DNA of 64,000 nt from contig NZ_RJVK01000004.1 of the NCBI RefSeq assembly GCF_003752135.1, forward strand, positions 1 through 64,000, given 5' to 3'. Made by a program: the position numbers and the translations under genes. Under the pieces are notes generated by a model. It saw only the letters and a program-made list of their open reading frames with translations. It made no database searches and was not told where the DNA came from. The DNA is from Caminibacter pacificus. GTDB taxonomy: Bacteria > Campylobacterota > Campylobacteria > Campylobacterales > Nautiliaceae. Shown here piece by piece: positions 42,113-50,970 of this stretch; position 1 is the first letter of the stretch, and each line of letters opens with the position of its first letter.

Positions 42113-42446
42113 TTCTTGACAAAATGCTTAATATTCCCGAAATATAGGAGTTTTTAAAGAGTTAACCGATGTCAAGTAGTTAACTATCGGTTGACAAATT
42201 TAGTTAATTTTTTTCTTTAAATATACCGAAATTTAGGGCTTCTAAGAGAGTTAACCAAAAAGTTAACCACTTGACAAAAAATGTCAACCAGTTGACATAA
42301 TACTTGACAAAAATTTATCTGTTTAAAAGTAGGAAAATTGTCGAAAATTAGGAGATGTTACGGCTTTTTATAATGTCAACTGATTTGTCAACCAAAATGT
42401 CAACCGCTTGACAAAAAGTTAACCAAGGAGTTAACCAGTTAACTTT
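42113..42446. repeat. Cluster of GTTAAC / GTCAAC / TTGAC words
   Basis: Within about 330 bases the sequence repeats GTTAAC or GTCAAC roughly a dozen times and TTGACA or GTTGAC on both strands several times, for example GTTAACC twice at about 42250-42270 and again at about 42417-42435. Spacing is irregular. The words alternate orientation, unlike a CRISPR. Confidence 0.65.
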
Positions 42447-42910
42447 TGAGAGGGGGTGGGTTAAAGATTATTTACCCTGCATATTAGCAATCGGACGCTT
42501 AGCCTTGCAAAAACAAAAACCGCTTTTAAGGGGGTGGGGTATCCTGCTTACCGACCCCTTGCTAAGCCCCTGTCTAAGCTCAGCAATACAACACTGCAAC
42601 TGCTTATGAACTCCTTTTTTATCGGCATAATCCCAGCTAAAAGTGAAAAAAAGCACCATAAATTCCCAGCTTTTGCCTATAAAGGTGAACTGGTTATCAG
42701 AAAAAGTTAACAGAAGTTTACGGGCAAATTGAAAAGTCAACAAAAGGCAACAAGATTTTTGACAAGGAAACAAAAGGAAACACAGCTTTTGAAAGTTTCC
42801 ATAAAACTAAACAAATATTTTGAAAATTTTAGTAAGTGTGAAGTTTTGAAACATTGTTTTTGATGAATAGATTATGAATTAAATGAAGTTGAAATTTGAG
42901 AAAATTGATT

Positions 42911-42935
42911 AAAAACGGACACCTTTGAGGACACC
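42911..42935. repeat. Right copy of paired GGACACC motif
   Basis: A 25-base segment with two GGACACC words, matching 34894-34918 at 22 of 25 positions in the same orientation. It ends 45 bases from the right attachment core. Confidence 0.6.
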
Positions 42936-42980
42936 TCATCAGTTTAAAAGTTATCAAAACATCGTATTTATGGGGGTTTC

Positions 42981-43016
42981 AAATGGTGCGGGAGAGAGGA
43001 CTCGAACCTCCACGCC
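42981..43016. repeat. Right attachment site (in tRNA-Leu)
   Basis: A 36-bp perfect match to 34754-34789. It covers the tRNA-Leu 3' acceptor strand, CCA, T-arm and edge of the variable arm, plus three downstream bases. Integration therefore rebuilt an intact tRNA. Confidence 0.9.
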
Positions 43017-43068
43017 TTGCGGCACCAGATCCTAAGTCTGGCGCGTCTGCCAGTTCCGCCACTCCCGC
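42984..43068 (-). tRNA. tRNA-Leu(UAG), integration target
   Basis: An 85-base class II tRNA on the minus strand with a long variable arm (TGCCGCAAGGCGT). The acceptor GCGGGAG pairs with CTCCCGC; the anticodon arm is CCAGA-CTTAGGA-TCTGG (anticodon TAG). CCA is encoded. Its 3' 33 bases are shared with the left attachment site. Confidence 0.95.
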
Positions 43069-43094
43069 TTATTAGGAGAAATTTATGATAAAAG

Positions 43095-43171
43095 TGGTAC
43101 GCCCTGCAGGACTCGAACCTGCGACCTACGGCTTAGAAGGCCGTTGCTCTATCCAGCTGAGCTAAGGGCGC
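43095..43171 (-). tRNA. tRNA-Arg(UCU)
   Basis: A minus-strand cloverleaf. Acceptor GCGCCCT pairs with AGGGCGT, the anticodon arm is ACGGC-CTTCTAA-GCCGT (TCT), and CCA is encoded. Confidence 0.95.
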
Positions 43172-43196
43172 TTATTTTTTAAAGCTTTTTAGGTTT

Positions 43197-43273
43197 TGGC
43201 GCGTCCGGTAGGACTCGAACCTACAACCTACGGATCCGAAGTCCGTTGCTCTATCCAGTTGAGCTACGGACGC
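43197..43273 (-). tRNA. tRNA-Arg(UCG)
   Basis: A minus-strand cloverleaf. Acceptor GCGTCCG pairs with CGGACGC, the anticodon arm is ACGGA-CTTCGGA-TCCGT (TCG), and CCA is encoded. It shares most of its D-arm with the neighbouring tRNA-Arg(UCU). Confidence 0.95.
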
Positions 43274-43290
43274 TGAACTGGATAGAGCAA

Positions 43291-43368
43291 TGGGGTGGAT
43301 GACCGGACTTGAACCGGCGACCTCCAGGGCCACAACCTGGCGCTCTAACCACCTGAGCTACACCCACC
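43291..43368 (-). tRNA. tRNA-His(GUG)
   Basis: A minus-strand cloverleaf. The anticodon arm is CCAGG-TTGTGGC-CCTGG (GTG). A genomically encoded G at position -1 (43368) faces C73, the histidine identity pair. CCA is encoded. Confidence 0.95.
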
Positions 43369-43413
43369 ACAAGTGAGAAGCTCAGGTAAGCTTTCACTTA
43401 TAGTGGGTTTAAA

Positions 43414-43491
43414 TGGTCGGAGTGGAGGGACTCGAACCCCCGACCCCCTGGTCCCAAACCAGGTGCGCTAACCAAACTGCGCTACACTCCG
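43414..43491 (-). tRNA. tRNA-Pro(UGG)
   Basis: A minus-strand cloverleaf. Acceptor CGGAGTG pairs with CACTCCG, the anticodon arm is CCTGG-TTTGGGA-CCAGG (TGG), and CCA is encoded. It is the first gene of the leftward tRNA cluster. Confidence 0.95.
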
Positions 43492-43535
43492 TTTCGCTTG
43501 TCTTTGTGGATTGAAATTATAAGTAAAAAAATTTT

Positions 43536-46184
43536 TTATGTCAAGATTTTTTGGGAAGATTTTTTAAAAAGATTTTGTAATTTATTTAGAGGTAGAGGTT
43601 TTGAGTATAAAAATCCTTGAATCAGGTCGCAATTTAGTTCTTTTAAGGTTTTTTCTTGTGCTTTTGTCTCTACTCCTTCGGAAATGGTTTGCATATTGAA
43701 TTTATTTGCGAAATCGAGGATTATTTCGAAGATTTTTTTATCGTTTTCGGATGAATTGATATTTTGTACGAAATCTTTATCTATTTTTAGGATATCTGCA
43801 TAAAGGTTTTTTAGGTATTTAAAAGATGCGTAACCGCTGCCGAAATCGTCAATTGCTATTTTAAAACCTTTTTCTTTTAGTTTTTTAAAAATTTCGAAAC
43901 TTCCGTCAACAAGTAATCTCTCGGTAACCTCTATAGTTATATTTTCTTCTATACCTTTAAAAAAAGAGATAATATTTTCAACGTGTTTTTTGTCTTTTAG
44001 TGAGGTTGATGAGAGATTAAAAGATATTGGTATTTTTATTTTTCTTGCGGTATCGGCTAATTTTTTTAGCATTTTTTGTTCTATTTGTTTGATTATTCCG
44101 CTTGTTTCGGCGTAAAGTATGAAGCTTTCGGTACTCATTTGGGTGTTTTTTATCCTCAAAAGCGCTTCCGCACCTATGAATTTTTTTTGTTTAAGAGAGT
44201 AATAAGGTTGGAAATAGTATTCGAAATCGTCGTTTTTTAGAGCTTTGTTTATGGCGCTTTTCGTTTTTATATATACGGTTAGGCTATGCGAGAGGCTCGG
44301 GTTGTATATTTCAAAGCTGTTTTCGTTTTGTTTTGCTATGTGAAGTGCGATTGAGGAGCATTCAAGCAGTCTTTTCGGGGTGTAGGCGTGTGAGAAATAA
44401 TAAGCGATTCCGATATTTACGGAAGGGTTGTACTCCGGAAAAGTCAGGTTTTTAATTTTTTCTATTATTTGCTGGGCGTGGATAATTATTTCGCTTTCGT
44501 TGTTAAAAGGTATAAAAAGTGCGAATTCGTCGTTTCCTATTCTTGAGGGTAGATAGTTGGCAAAATTTTCTTTTAATATGTTTGCGATGTTTTTTAGGAC
44601 GATGTCTCCGAATTTCGAGCCTTTTATTTTATTAATGATTTTGAAGTCTTTTATGTCTATAAGTAAAAGGGCGTATTTTTGGTTCGGATATTCTTCTATG
44701 ATTTTTTTCGATTTTGTCAAAAATCCGTCTCTATTCAAAAGAGCCGTTAAAGAATCGAGGTATTGTAAATCGCTTATTTTCGCTTCGAGTTCTTTTTCTT
44801 TTGTAATGTTCATACCAAGGGAGACGAAGAAGTAGTTGTCGTTTACTTTTACGGGAACTATTCTGTCTTTTAGATAAAAAAGTGTACCGTCTTTGCGTTT
44901 GTTTATTATTTCCGTTTCGAAAACTTCACCTTTTGTGACCGTATTCCATAATTTTTTGTAAAACTCTTTATTATGTAGTCCCGATTTGAATATATTTGCG
45001 TTTTTGCCTATAAGTTCGTCTTTTGAGTAGCCGCTTAACTTAAATACTACGTCGTTTGCATAAAGGATGTTTCCTTGTTTGTCCGTTATTACTACCCATT
45101 GAAAACTTTTTTCAACCGCTTCTTTTAGGATAAATAAAATATTAGTAATAGTGATGTTTTCTATAGCTTTTTGGATATTCGTACTGATTTCGGTAAGAAT
45201 TTCCGTTGTCGATGAATCGAAGTCGTTTTTGTATTTTGAGAAAATATCGATAGTGGCAATGAGCTTTTTGTTTATGACAATAGGCAAAGATATCAACGAT
45301 TCGTAATCTTGAGGCGGTTTTTGAGGGTTGTTTATGAGATTCAAAGTCGCATCGATAAAAAGCTTTGATTTTTTAATAGTTTGAACGCACTTTTGCAAAA
45401 GTGTCAGTTCATTTTTTTCTTCAAGCAAAATTTTATTTATATCCGAAATCAATTTAAGAAGCATTTGGTGTTTAATCTCTTTGGTTTTATCTATTGCGAG
45501 TAAAAACCCGGCGTAATCGTGGTCGTAAAGGATTGTTTGGGAGAAAAACTTAAGATGTCTGCGGCTGTTGTTTAGGCTTTTCGTTTCTACTTCTACGAAA
45601 TTAAAAAACTCTTCCCCTCTTAATCTTTTTTCGACGACTTTGTTTATTTTTTCTTTGAATTTATCAGGAAGAATATCGGTAGGGTTTAGGGTACATATGG
45701 TTTTTTGGTCGGTTTCTAATATGTCGCAAATAGTTTTGTTGGCGTAAATGAATTTGTTTTTGTATATCAAAACCCCGATATGAGGGGAGTTTTGGAGCGT
45801 GTTGTATATTTGAACGAGCTCTTCTTCTTTGCTGATATCTATACCTATTCCGAGAATCGTGTAGATGTTGTCGGTTTTGTCTATTACTTTTAGGATGTCT
45901 TTGAAAAAATGATATTTGCCGTTTTTGTCTTTGAATTTATATTTTAATACGAAAGTTTCTTGTTTTACTAATTTGGGTAGATTTTTTATAAGAGACTCTT
46001 TGTCTTCTGGGCTTAGGTTTTGAAGACATAGGTCTTTATTGAACTCTTCTGCGGAATATTGGGTGTAGTTTCCGGATTTTAGGAGTTTGAACTCCAATAG
46101 TTCCGCTTTTTCGTTTTCAATTTTTACACGTGTGATGTATGTTGTGGTGGGTAAGAGTTTGGAAATTTCGTTTTGTAAATCCAT
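43536..46184 (-). CDS. PAS-PAS-GAF-PAS-GGDEF-EAL regulator
   Basis: 882 residues, no membrane helix. Domains in order: PAS (about 1-130), PAS (about 135-255), GAF (about 260-350), PAS (about 355-475), GGDEF (about 480-635), EAL (about 645-882). The cyclase signature is SRIGNDEFALF (GNDEF, second Gly lost), which may weaken cyclase activity. The EAL site keeps EALLR, IDDFGSGYASFKYL, LKIDKDF and EGVET, so phosphodiesterase activity is likely. It is an intact paralogue of the broken gene at 32132-34615. It follows fliI by 11 bases and is probably in the same transcript, which suits control of motility by c-di-GMP. Confidence 0.87.
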   Translation of the reverse strand: MDLQNEISKLLPTTTYITRVKIENEKAELLEFKLLKSGNYTQYSAEEFNKDLCLQNLSPEDKESLIKNLPKLVKQETFVLKYKFKDKNGKYHFFKDILKVIDKTDNIYTILGIGIDISKEEELVQIYNTLQNSPHIGVLIYKNKFIYANKTICDILETDQKTICTLNPTDILPDKFKEKINKVVEKRLRGEEFFNFVEVETKSLNNSRRHLKFFSQTILYDHDYAGFLLAIDKTKEIKHQMLLKLISDINKILLEEKNELTLLQKCVQTIKKSKLFIDATLNLINNPQKPPQDYESLISLPIVINKKLIATIDIFSKYKNDFDSSTTEILTEISTNIQKAIENITITNILFILKEAVEKSFQWVVITDKQGNILYANDVVFKLSGYSKDELIGKNANIFKSGLHNKEFYKKLWNTVTKGEVFETEIINKRKDGTLFYLKDRIVPVKVNDNYFFVSLGMNITKEKELEAKISDLQYLDSLTALLNRDGFLTKSKKIIEEYPNQKYALLLIDIKDFKIINKIKGSKFGDIVLKNIANILKENFANYLPSRIGNDEFALFIPFNNESEIIIHAQQIIEKIKNLTFPEYNPSVNIGIAYYFSHAYTPKRLLECSSIALHIAKQNENSFEIYNPSLSHSLTVYIKTKSAINKALKNDDFEYYFQPYYSLKQKKFIGAEALLRIKNTQMSTESFILYAETSGIIKQIEQKMLKKLADTARKIKIPISFNLSSTSLKDKKHVENIISFFKGIEENITIEVTERLLVDGSFEIFKKLKEKGFKIAIDDFGSGYASFKYLKNLYADILKIDKDFVQNINSSENDKKIFEIILDFANKFNMQTISEGVETKAQEKTLKELNCDLIQGFLYSKPLPLNKLQNLFKKSSQKILT

Positions 46185-46195
46185 GGCTCGCTTTT

Positions 46196-47494
46196 TTAAA
46201 CAAGATTATATAACATTTGGCGTATTTCATCAAAAGAAAAGAGCTCTTTTGGCGATTGTTTGAGGAAATTTTCCATCGCTTCTTTTTTGTTTATAGCTTC
46301 ATCAAGCTCAGGGTCGACGCCTTTTTGATAAGCGCCTATTCGAATAAGCACTTCGTTTTCTTTCAAAAGAGCATATAAACGTTTGAATTTTTGAGCTTTT
46401 TGAAGATGCGTGTCATCTACGACGTTGCTCATAACCCTGCTTGCCGATTTTAGGATGTTTATAGGAGGGTATATACCGTAATCCGTTAGTTCTCTATCAA
46501 GAATAATATGTCCGTCAAGAATACTTCTCGCTTGGTCGGCTATCGGGTCTGCGGAGGTGTCGTCTCCTTCTACCAGCACGGTAAAAAATGCGGTAATAGC
46601 GCCTTTTCCTTTCTCTTTTCCGGCTCTTTCCATGAGTTGAGGCAAAAGCATAATGGAGCTTGGCGGGTAACCTTTTGAAGTAGGGGGCTCGCCCATGGCA
46701 AGACCTATTTCTCTTTGAGCCATCGCAAAACGCGTAACGCTATCCATCAAAAACAAAACGTCTTTGTTTTTGTCTTTGAAATATTCCGCTACCGCCATGG
46801 CGCTAAAAGCTCCGTATTTTCTCATTAGTGCGCTATCGTCGCTGGTTGCTACGATTATGACGGTGTTTGTTAAATCTCCACCCAAGTTATGCTCTATAAA
46901 TTCCGGAATTTCTCTACCCCTCTCGCCGATAAGCGCTATGACTTTAATATCGGCTTTGCTGCCTTTTACTATCATACTCATAAGCGTCGATTTCCCAACG
47001 CCGCTTCCTGCAAAAATTCCGAGTTTTTGGCCGACTCCGCAGGTCAAAAGTCCGTCTATCGCTTTGACTCCCGTCGGGAAGGGAGTATCTATTACTCCTC
47101 TTTGAAGAGGGGATATCGGTTTTTTCATAATCGGATATTTAGTCTCGAATTTTATCTCCCCAAGACCGTCCACCGGTCTCATAAAAGGATCGACCACCCG
47201 TCCTAAAAGAGCCTCACCCACCGGAATTTGCATTCCTTCTTCGTCGATATAGACTTTGTCTCCGATTTTCAGGCCTTCAAGAAAACTAAAAGGAGTGACT
47301 ACGAACTCTTTTTCTCTAAGAGCGGTAACCATTCCTAAAACTTCGTGGTTTTGAGAAACTATTTTTACGATATCTCCCACACTCGGGTTTAAGCCGTGGG
47401 CTATTAAGTTTGTTGCGTTTATGTTTTTTATATAACCGAAAGGTTTGCTTAGAGGCTTTTGTTTTAGTTTCTCTTTTATTGATTTTAGGCTCAT
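46196..47494 (-). CDS. fliI: Flagellar export ATPase FliI
   Basis: 432 residues. The Walker A is GSGVGKST (163-170), with ALIGERGREIPEFIE and FLMDSVTRFAMAQREIGLA, matching the F1-beta-like FliI family rather than AtpD (there is no VFAGVGERTREG). It powers substrate unfolding at the flagellar type III export gate. No fliH or fliJ is adjacent. The PAS/GGDEF/EAL gene lies just downstream. The ATG at 47494 follows AAGGAAT. Confidence 0.92.
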   Translation of the reverse strand: MSLKSIKEKLKQKPLSKPFGYIKNINATNLIAHGLNPSVGDIVKIVSQNHEVLGMVTALREKEFVVTPFSFLEGLKIGDKVYIDEEGMQIPVGEALLGRVVDPFMRPVDGLGEIKFETKYPIMKKPISPLQRGVIDTPFPTGVKAIDGLLTCGVGQKLGIFAGSGVGKSTLMSMIVKGSKADIKVIALIGERGREIPEFIEHNLGGDLTNTVIIVATSDDSALMRKYGAFSAMAVAEYFKDKNKDVLFLMDSVTRFAMAQREIGLAMGEPPTSKGYPPSSIMLLPQLMERAGKEKGKGAITAFFTVLVEGDDTSADPIADQARSILDGHIILDRELTDYGIYPPINILKSASRVMSNVVDDTHLQKAQKFKRLYALLKENEVLIRIGAYQKGVDPELDEAINKKEAMENFLKQSPKELFSFDEIRQMLYNLV

Positions 47495-47527
47495 ATTCCT
47501 TCTTTTGAGTTTTATTTACTTTTATGG

Positions 47528-47533
47528 TATTAT
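47528..47533 (+). promoter_or_regulatory. -10 box of tig operon
   Basis: TATTAT with upstream TGG, 24 bases before the trigger factor ATG. It lies in the 62-base gap between the divergent fliI and tig genes. Confidence 0.4.
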
Positions 47534-47556
47534 ACCCATTAAAAAAAGGGATTTTA

Positions 47557-48843
47557 ATGGTTGAAGCAAAAAAAATTGACTCTGCAAACGCGATAGTTAC
47601 AGGAAAGATCGACAACGAAACTCTTGAAGCTAAAAAAGACAAAATCGCAAAAGAGATTGCTAAAAAAGCGAAAATTCAAGGATTCAGACCCGGAAAAGTT
47701 CCGGTAAAAGTAGTCAAAAAAATGTATGCTGCCGATATCGAGCAAGAAGCTATTTCAGAAGCGGTAAAAGAACTTCTTGATGAAGGTATCAAACAATTAG
47801 GAACTGCGGAAATTATCGGTGAGCCTGAAGTTACTAAATTCGATAGAAAAGAAGACGGAATCGAAATTGAGATTAAAGTATACACTAAGCCTGAATTAAA
47901 TATCGGTGATGAGTATAAAGAGTGCGTACCGGAAGTGGAATTACCGGAAGTTAGTGATGAAGAAGTTGAAGAAGAGCTTAAAAAAATAGCGGAATCTATG
48001 GCTGAGAATAAAGTTTCTCAAAAAGATACTCTTGAAGAAGGTGATATTGCGGTAATCGACTTCAAAGGTTACATTGACGGAAAACCTATGGAAAACGGAA
48101 GTGCTGAAAACTATCCTCTTGAAATCGGAAGCAAAAGCTTTATCGAAGGGTTCGAAGAGCAACTTGTGGGAATGAAAGTAGGAGAAACAAGAAAAATCAA
48201 AGTAAAATTCCCTGAAAACTACGGAGCGAAAGAAATCGCAGGAAAAGAAGCGGAATTTGAAGTAACTCTTCAAGAAATTCAAGAAAAAGTTCCGGCAGAA
48301 ATCAACGACGAACTTGCAAAAAAATATATGAACGACGAAAATGCAAACTTAGAAACTCTTAAAAAATTCATTAAAGATTCTATCCTACAAAGAAAAAAAG
48401 CGGAAGTTTTCCAACCTCTAAAAGAGAAAATAGTTGAGTGTTTAGTAGAAAAATACGATATCGATTTACCTGAATCTATTGTTGAGAGAGAAATCGACGT
48501 TATCGTAAATAACGAAGCTCAAAAATTAAGCCCGGCAGAGCTTAAAGAACTTCAAGAAAACCCTGAAAAACTAAAAGAATTCAGAGAAAAATTCAAAGAA
48601 GAAGCAAAAGAGAGAGTAAAACTTACATTCCTAATCGACGCAATCGCTCAAAAAGAAAACGTAAGCGTTAGTGACGACGAGCTAATGCAAGTGGTTTATT
48701 ATGAAGCGTTAATGCAAGGACAAAACCCTCAAGATATGGTAAAATATTTACAAGAAAACAACCTTATTCCTGTTATGAAAATGAATATGGTTGAAGAAAA
48801 ACTTCTAAATAAACTTTTAGAGGATAAAATTAAGGGAGAATAA
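47557..48843 (+). CDS. tig: Trigger factor chaperone
   Basis: About 428 residues. The ribosome-docking loop GFRPGKVP is at 42-49. The FKBP-type prolyl isomerase domain (about 150-245) has [16 protein letters not shown] and [17 protein letters not shown] helical C-terminal cradle makes up the rest. It binds nascent chains at the ribosome exit. I chose the ATG at 47557 behind AAAGGG; the frame is open 11 codons further up but without support. Its stop overlaps the clpP ATG by one base. Confidence 0.95.
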   Translation: MVEAKKIDSANAIVTGKIDNETLEAKKDKIAKEIAKKAKIQGFRPGKVPVKVVKKMYAADIEQEAISEAVKELLDEGIKQLGTAEIIGEPEVTKFDRKEDGIEIEIKVYTKPELNIGDEYKECVPEVELPEVSDEEVEEELKKIAESMAENKVSQKDTLEEGDIAVIDFKGYIDGKPMENGSAENYPLEIGSKSFIEGFEEQLVGMKVGETRKIKVKFPENYGAKEIAGKEAEFEVTLQEIQEKVPAEINDELAKKYMNDENANLETLKKFIKDSILQRKKAEVFQPLKEKIVECLVEKYDIDLPESIVEREIDVIVNNEAQKLSPAELKELQENPEKLKEFREKFKEEAKERVKLTFLIDAIAQKENVSVSDDELMQVVYYEALMQGQNPQDMVKYLQENNLIPVMKMNMVEEKLLNKLLEDKIKGE

Positions 48844-49433
48844 TGAGTTTATTAATACCTACCGTTATAGAAAAAACGGGAAGAGGCGAGAGAGCTTATG
48901 ATATCTACTCTCGTCTTTTAAAAGACAGAATCGTAATGCTCCAAGGCGAAATCAACGACCACACGGCGAGTTTGATTGTGGCTCAGCTTTTGTTTTTGGA
49001 AGCAGAAAATCCGGAAAAAGATATCTATCTTTATATTAATTCACCGGGAGGTGTCGTAACAAGCGGTTTTGCTATTTACGATACTATGAACTACATTAAA
49101 CCCGACGTTGTGACGATATGTATGGGTCAAGCGGCGAGTATGGGAGCGTTTTTGCTAAGTAGCGGAGCTAAAGGCAAAAGATTTGCGCTTCCTCACGCAA
49201 GAATTATGATTCATCAGCCTCTTGGAGGAGCTCAAGGTCAGGCGACGGATATCGAGATTCATGCAAAAGAGATTTTGAGAATGAAAAAAGAACTAAACAA
49301 AATCTTAGCCGAAAATACAGGCCAAAGTGTCAGAAAAATAGAAAAAGACACCGAAAGAGACTTCTTTATGAGTGCTGAAGAAGCTATGAAATACGGACTA
49401 ATCGATAAGGTTCTTAAAAAAAGAGAAGGTTAA
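48843..49433 (+). CDS. clpP: ATP-dependent Clp protease proteolytic subunit
   Basis: 196 residues. The catalytic triad is Ser99 (GQAASMG), His124 (IMIHQPLGG) and Asp173 (ERDFF). The [11 protein letters not shown] oxyanion-region loop is present. It degrades proteins delivered by ClpX or ClpA. It is coupled to tig and to the next gene by one-base overlaps (TAATG). Tig followed by clpP is a widespread bacterial arrangement. Confidence 0.95.
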   Translation: MSLLIPTVIEKTGRGERAYDIYSRLLKDRIVMLQGEINDHTASLIVAQLLFLEAENPEKDIYLYINSPGGVVTSGFAIYDTMNYIKPDVVTICMGQAASMGAFLLSSGAKGKRFALPHARIMIHQPLGGAQGQATDIEIHAKEILRMKKELNKILAENTGQSVRKIEKDTERDFFMSAEEAMKYGLIDKVLKKREG

Positions 49434-50440
49434 TGACAGAGAAAGATAGTAAATTTTCATCCATTGAAGCAAGAGACTTAAACGAGGCCGTCTCTCCTCT
49501 TGAGAAATTTGCTAAAAAAGTCTTCGATAAACTAATCGAGGAGGGTGTGCCTCCGCTTCCTTATTATTACAGAATCTATTTTTTTAATATGCTTGATGAT
49601 GAAGACATTAATTTCAGAAAGCATATTTATGAAATGATAGCGGTAGAAGAGAGTAACGAAAACGAAAAAGATTTCGAACTCGAAAGAAAACTCAAACTCT
49701 CTTTTAAATACTCAAAAGAGCTATTACAACGCACCGCTATGATATACAAAAATGCAAATACGATAAAAGAGCTTTTAAACAAATATGCCGATGAAATCTC
49801 TTTTATCGCTTCTCCAAAAGCTCTTGAAAAAACTCTAAAACAATTCGAAGCTAAGCTTGAGGCGATAAATAAAAAGCTTGATTTGGAACTTAACGAAGTC
49901 AAAAAGTTATATTCCAAAAACATCGAAGTTTTAAAAGAGATAGAGAGCAATTCGATGTTCGATCAAAGATACGGAGTTTATAACAAAAAATATTTCTTAA
50001 AAATAGTCCAAAAAGAGATTAAACTTATCGATAAATTCTCACATGTAAGCTCTGTCGTGACTATTAAGATTAAAGACGAAATATTAAGACAACTAAAAAA
50101 TGAGAAAAATATAATCCTTGCTAATAGAAGCGTTTCGAAGATTATTTTGAAAACTTCAAGAAGAACGGATACGGTGGCTCATTTAGGCGAGGGTATTTTT
50201 GCTATGCTTTTGAAAAATACCGATAGAATCGGAGCTTCAAAAACAATTGAGAGATTATCTGATATGATTTCTACGGCTTCAGTGTTTTTTGAAGGAGAAG
50301 AAGTAGAGATTCAAATCGTCGGGGGGGTTGTTGAGATAAAAGACAAAAAAGACGCGAAAGAGTACGTCGAAAATGCGATAAATGTAATGAGAGAGGCTGA
50401 AGAAGAGGGAATGCTATATAAAGTTTATGAAGGAGAATAA
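49433..50440 (+). CDS. Degenerate GGDEF-domain protein
   Basis: 335 residues. The N-terminal 130 residues are helical, and a coiled coil (about 140-180) follows. The C-terminal 160 residues have the GGDEF fold, with NSMFDQRYGVYNKKYFLKIV and the active-site position AHLGEGIFAMLLKNTD. The signature GGEEF is replaced by GEGIF, so cyclase activity is unlikely; it could be a c-di-GMP or protein sensor. An RRTD five residues before the motif is consistent with a retained RxxD inhibitory-type site. It sits in frame-coupled order between clpP and def, one-base overlap at each side. Confidence 0.72.
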   Translation: MTEKDSKFSSIEARDLNEAVSPLEKFAKKVFDKLIEEGVPPLPYYYRIYFFNMLDDEDINFRKHIYEMIAVEESNENEKDFELERKLKLSFKYSKELLQRTAMIYKNANTIKELLNKYADEISFIASPKALEKTLKQFEAKLEAINKKLDLELNEVKKLYSKNIEVLKEIESNSMFDQRYGVYNKKYFLKIVQKEIKLIDKFSHVSSVVTIKIKDEILRQLKNEKNIILANRSVSKIILKTSRRTDTVAHLGEGIFAMLLKNTDRIGASKTIERLSDMISTASVFFEGEEVEIQIVGGVVEIKDKKDAKEYVENAINVMREAEEEGMLYKVYEGE

Positions 50441-50970
50441 TGGCTGTTTTAGATATCGTAACCTATCCGAATAAAATATTAAAAGAGGTTTCAAAACCGG
50501 TAGAAAGATTTGATGAAGAACTTCATAAACTTCTTGACGATATGTATGAAACGATGTTAAAAGAAGGCGGTGTAGGGCTTGCCGCTATTCAAGTGGCGGT
50601 ACCAAGAAGAGCTTTGATAATCGACCTTGGAGATGAAGAGGGAAAACAGAGCAAAGATACGTTAATCGAGGTGATTAATCCGGAATTTTTGGAGTGGGAA
50701 GGCACTCAAAAAGATACCGAAGGGTGCTTGAGCGTACCTGAGTATTATGACGAGGTGGAAAGATACAAAAAAGTTAAAGTCAAATTTTTCGATAGATACG
50801 GAAAAGAGCATATTATGGACGCCGAGGGGCTTTTGAGTGTGGCATTTCAACATGAAACGGATCATCTTGACGGGCATTTGTTTATCGAGAGGCTCGATTA
50901 TATCAGACGTAAAAAATTTGAAAAAGAGTGGAAAAAGCTATTAAAACAGAAACAAAAACGAAAAAAATAA
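50440..50970 (+). CDS. def: Peptide deformylase
   Basis: 176 residues with the three family motifs: GVGLAAIQ (44-51), EGCLSVP (94-100, metal ligand Cys96) and QHETDHLDG (137-145, ligands His138 and His142, catalytic Glu139). It removes the formyl group from nascent proteins at the ribosome, which fits its place beside trigger factor. The basic lysine-rich tail (EKEWKKLLKQKQKRKK) is ribosome-binding-like. The comM frame begins inside its end. Confidence 0.94.
   Translation: MAVLDIVTYPNKILKEVSKPVERFDEELHKLLDDMYETMLKEGGVGLAAIQVAVPRRALIIDLGDEEGKQSKDTLIEVINPEFLEWEGTQKDTEGCLSVPEYYDEVERYKKVKVKFFDRYGKEHIMDAEGLLSVAFQHETDHLDGHLFIERLDYIRRKKFEKEWKKLLKQKQKRKK

Larger units (their letters stand above)
41672..42980. 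other. 1.3-kb non-coding, repeat-rich end of the element
   Basis: No convincing gene. The left part (41672-42060) has hairpins and a split inverted repeat. The middle (42110-42450) is packed with GTTAACC, GTCAACC and TTGACA words. The right part (42470-42900) has an unconvincing minus-strand 101-residue frame and GC-richer patches, then the arm-type repeat at 42911. It may be a second origin, a packaging or transfer signal, or a decayed gene. Confidence 0.6.
34754..43016. mobile_element. 8.2-kb integrated element in tRNA-Leu, satellite-like
   Basis: It is bounded by 36-bp perfect direct repeats, one within an intact tRNA-Leu gene, with a tyrosine integrase next to the other. Contents in order: int, RHH/PIN TA pair, leftward XRE repressor, rightward excisionase-like HTH gene, three small unknown genes, BRO/KilAC antirepressor, a 55-residue protein, replication-initiator-like gene with internal iterons, small membrane protein, and a repeat-rich non-coding tail. 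There are no capsid, terminase, tail or conjugation genes. The layout resembles phage satellites (PICI type) or small integrative replicons. The exact excised form is int-proximal core to tRNA-proximal core. Confidence 0.85.

Noticed and set aside
42468-42773. Minus-strand 101-residue frame in the element tail
   Set aside because: It lacks a ribosome site, has odd Cys/Phe-rich composition and lies in a repeat-rich region with stops on both sides. It might be a relic but cannot be supported as a gene.
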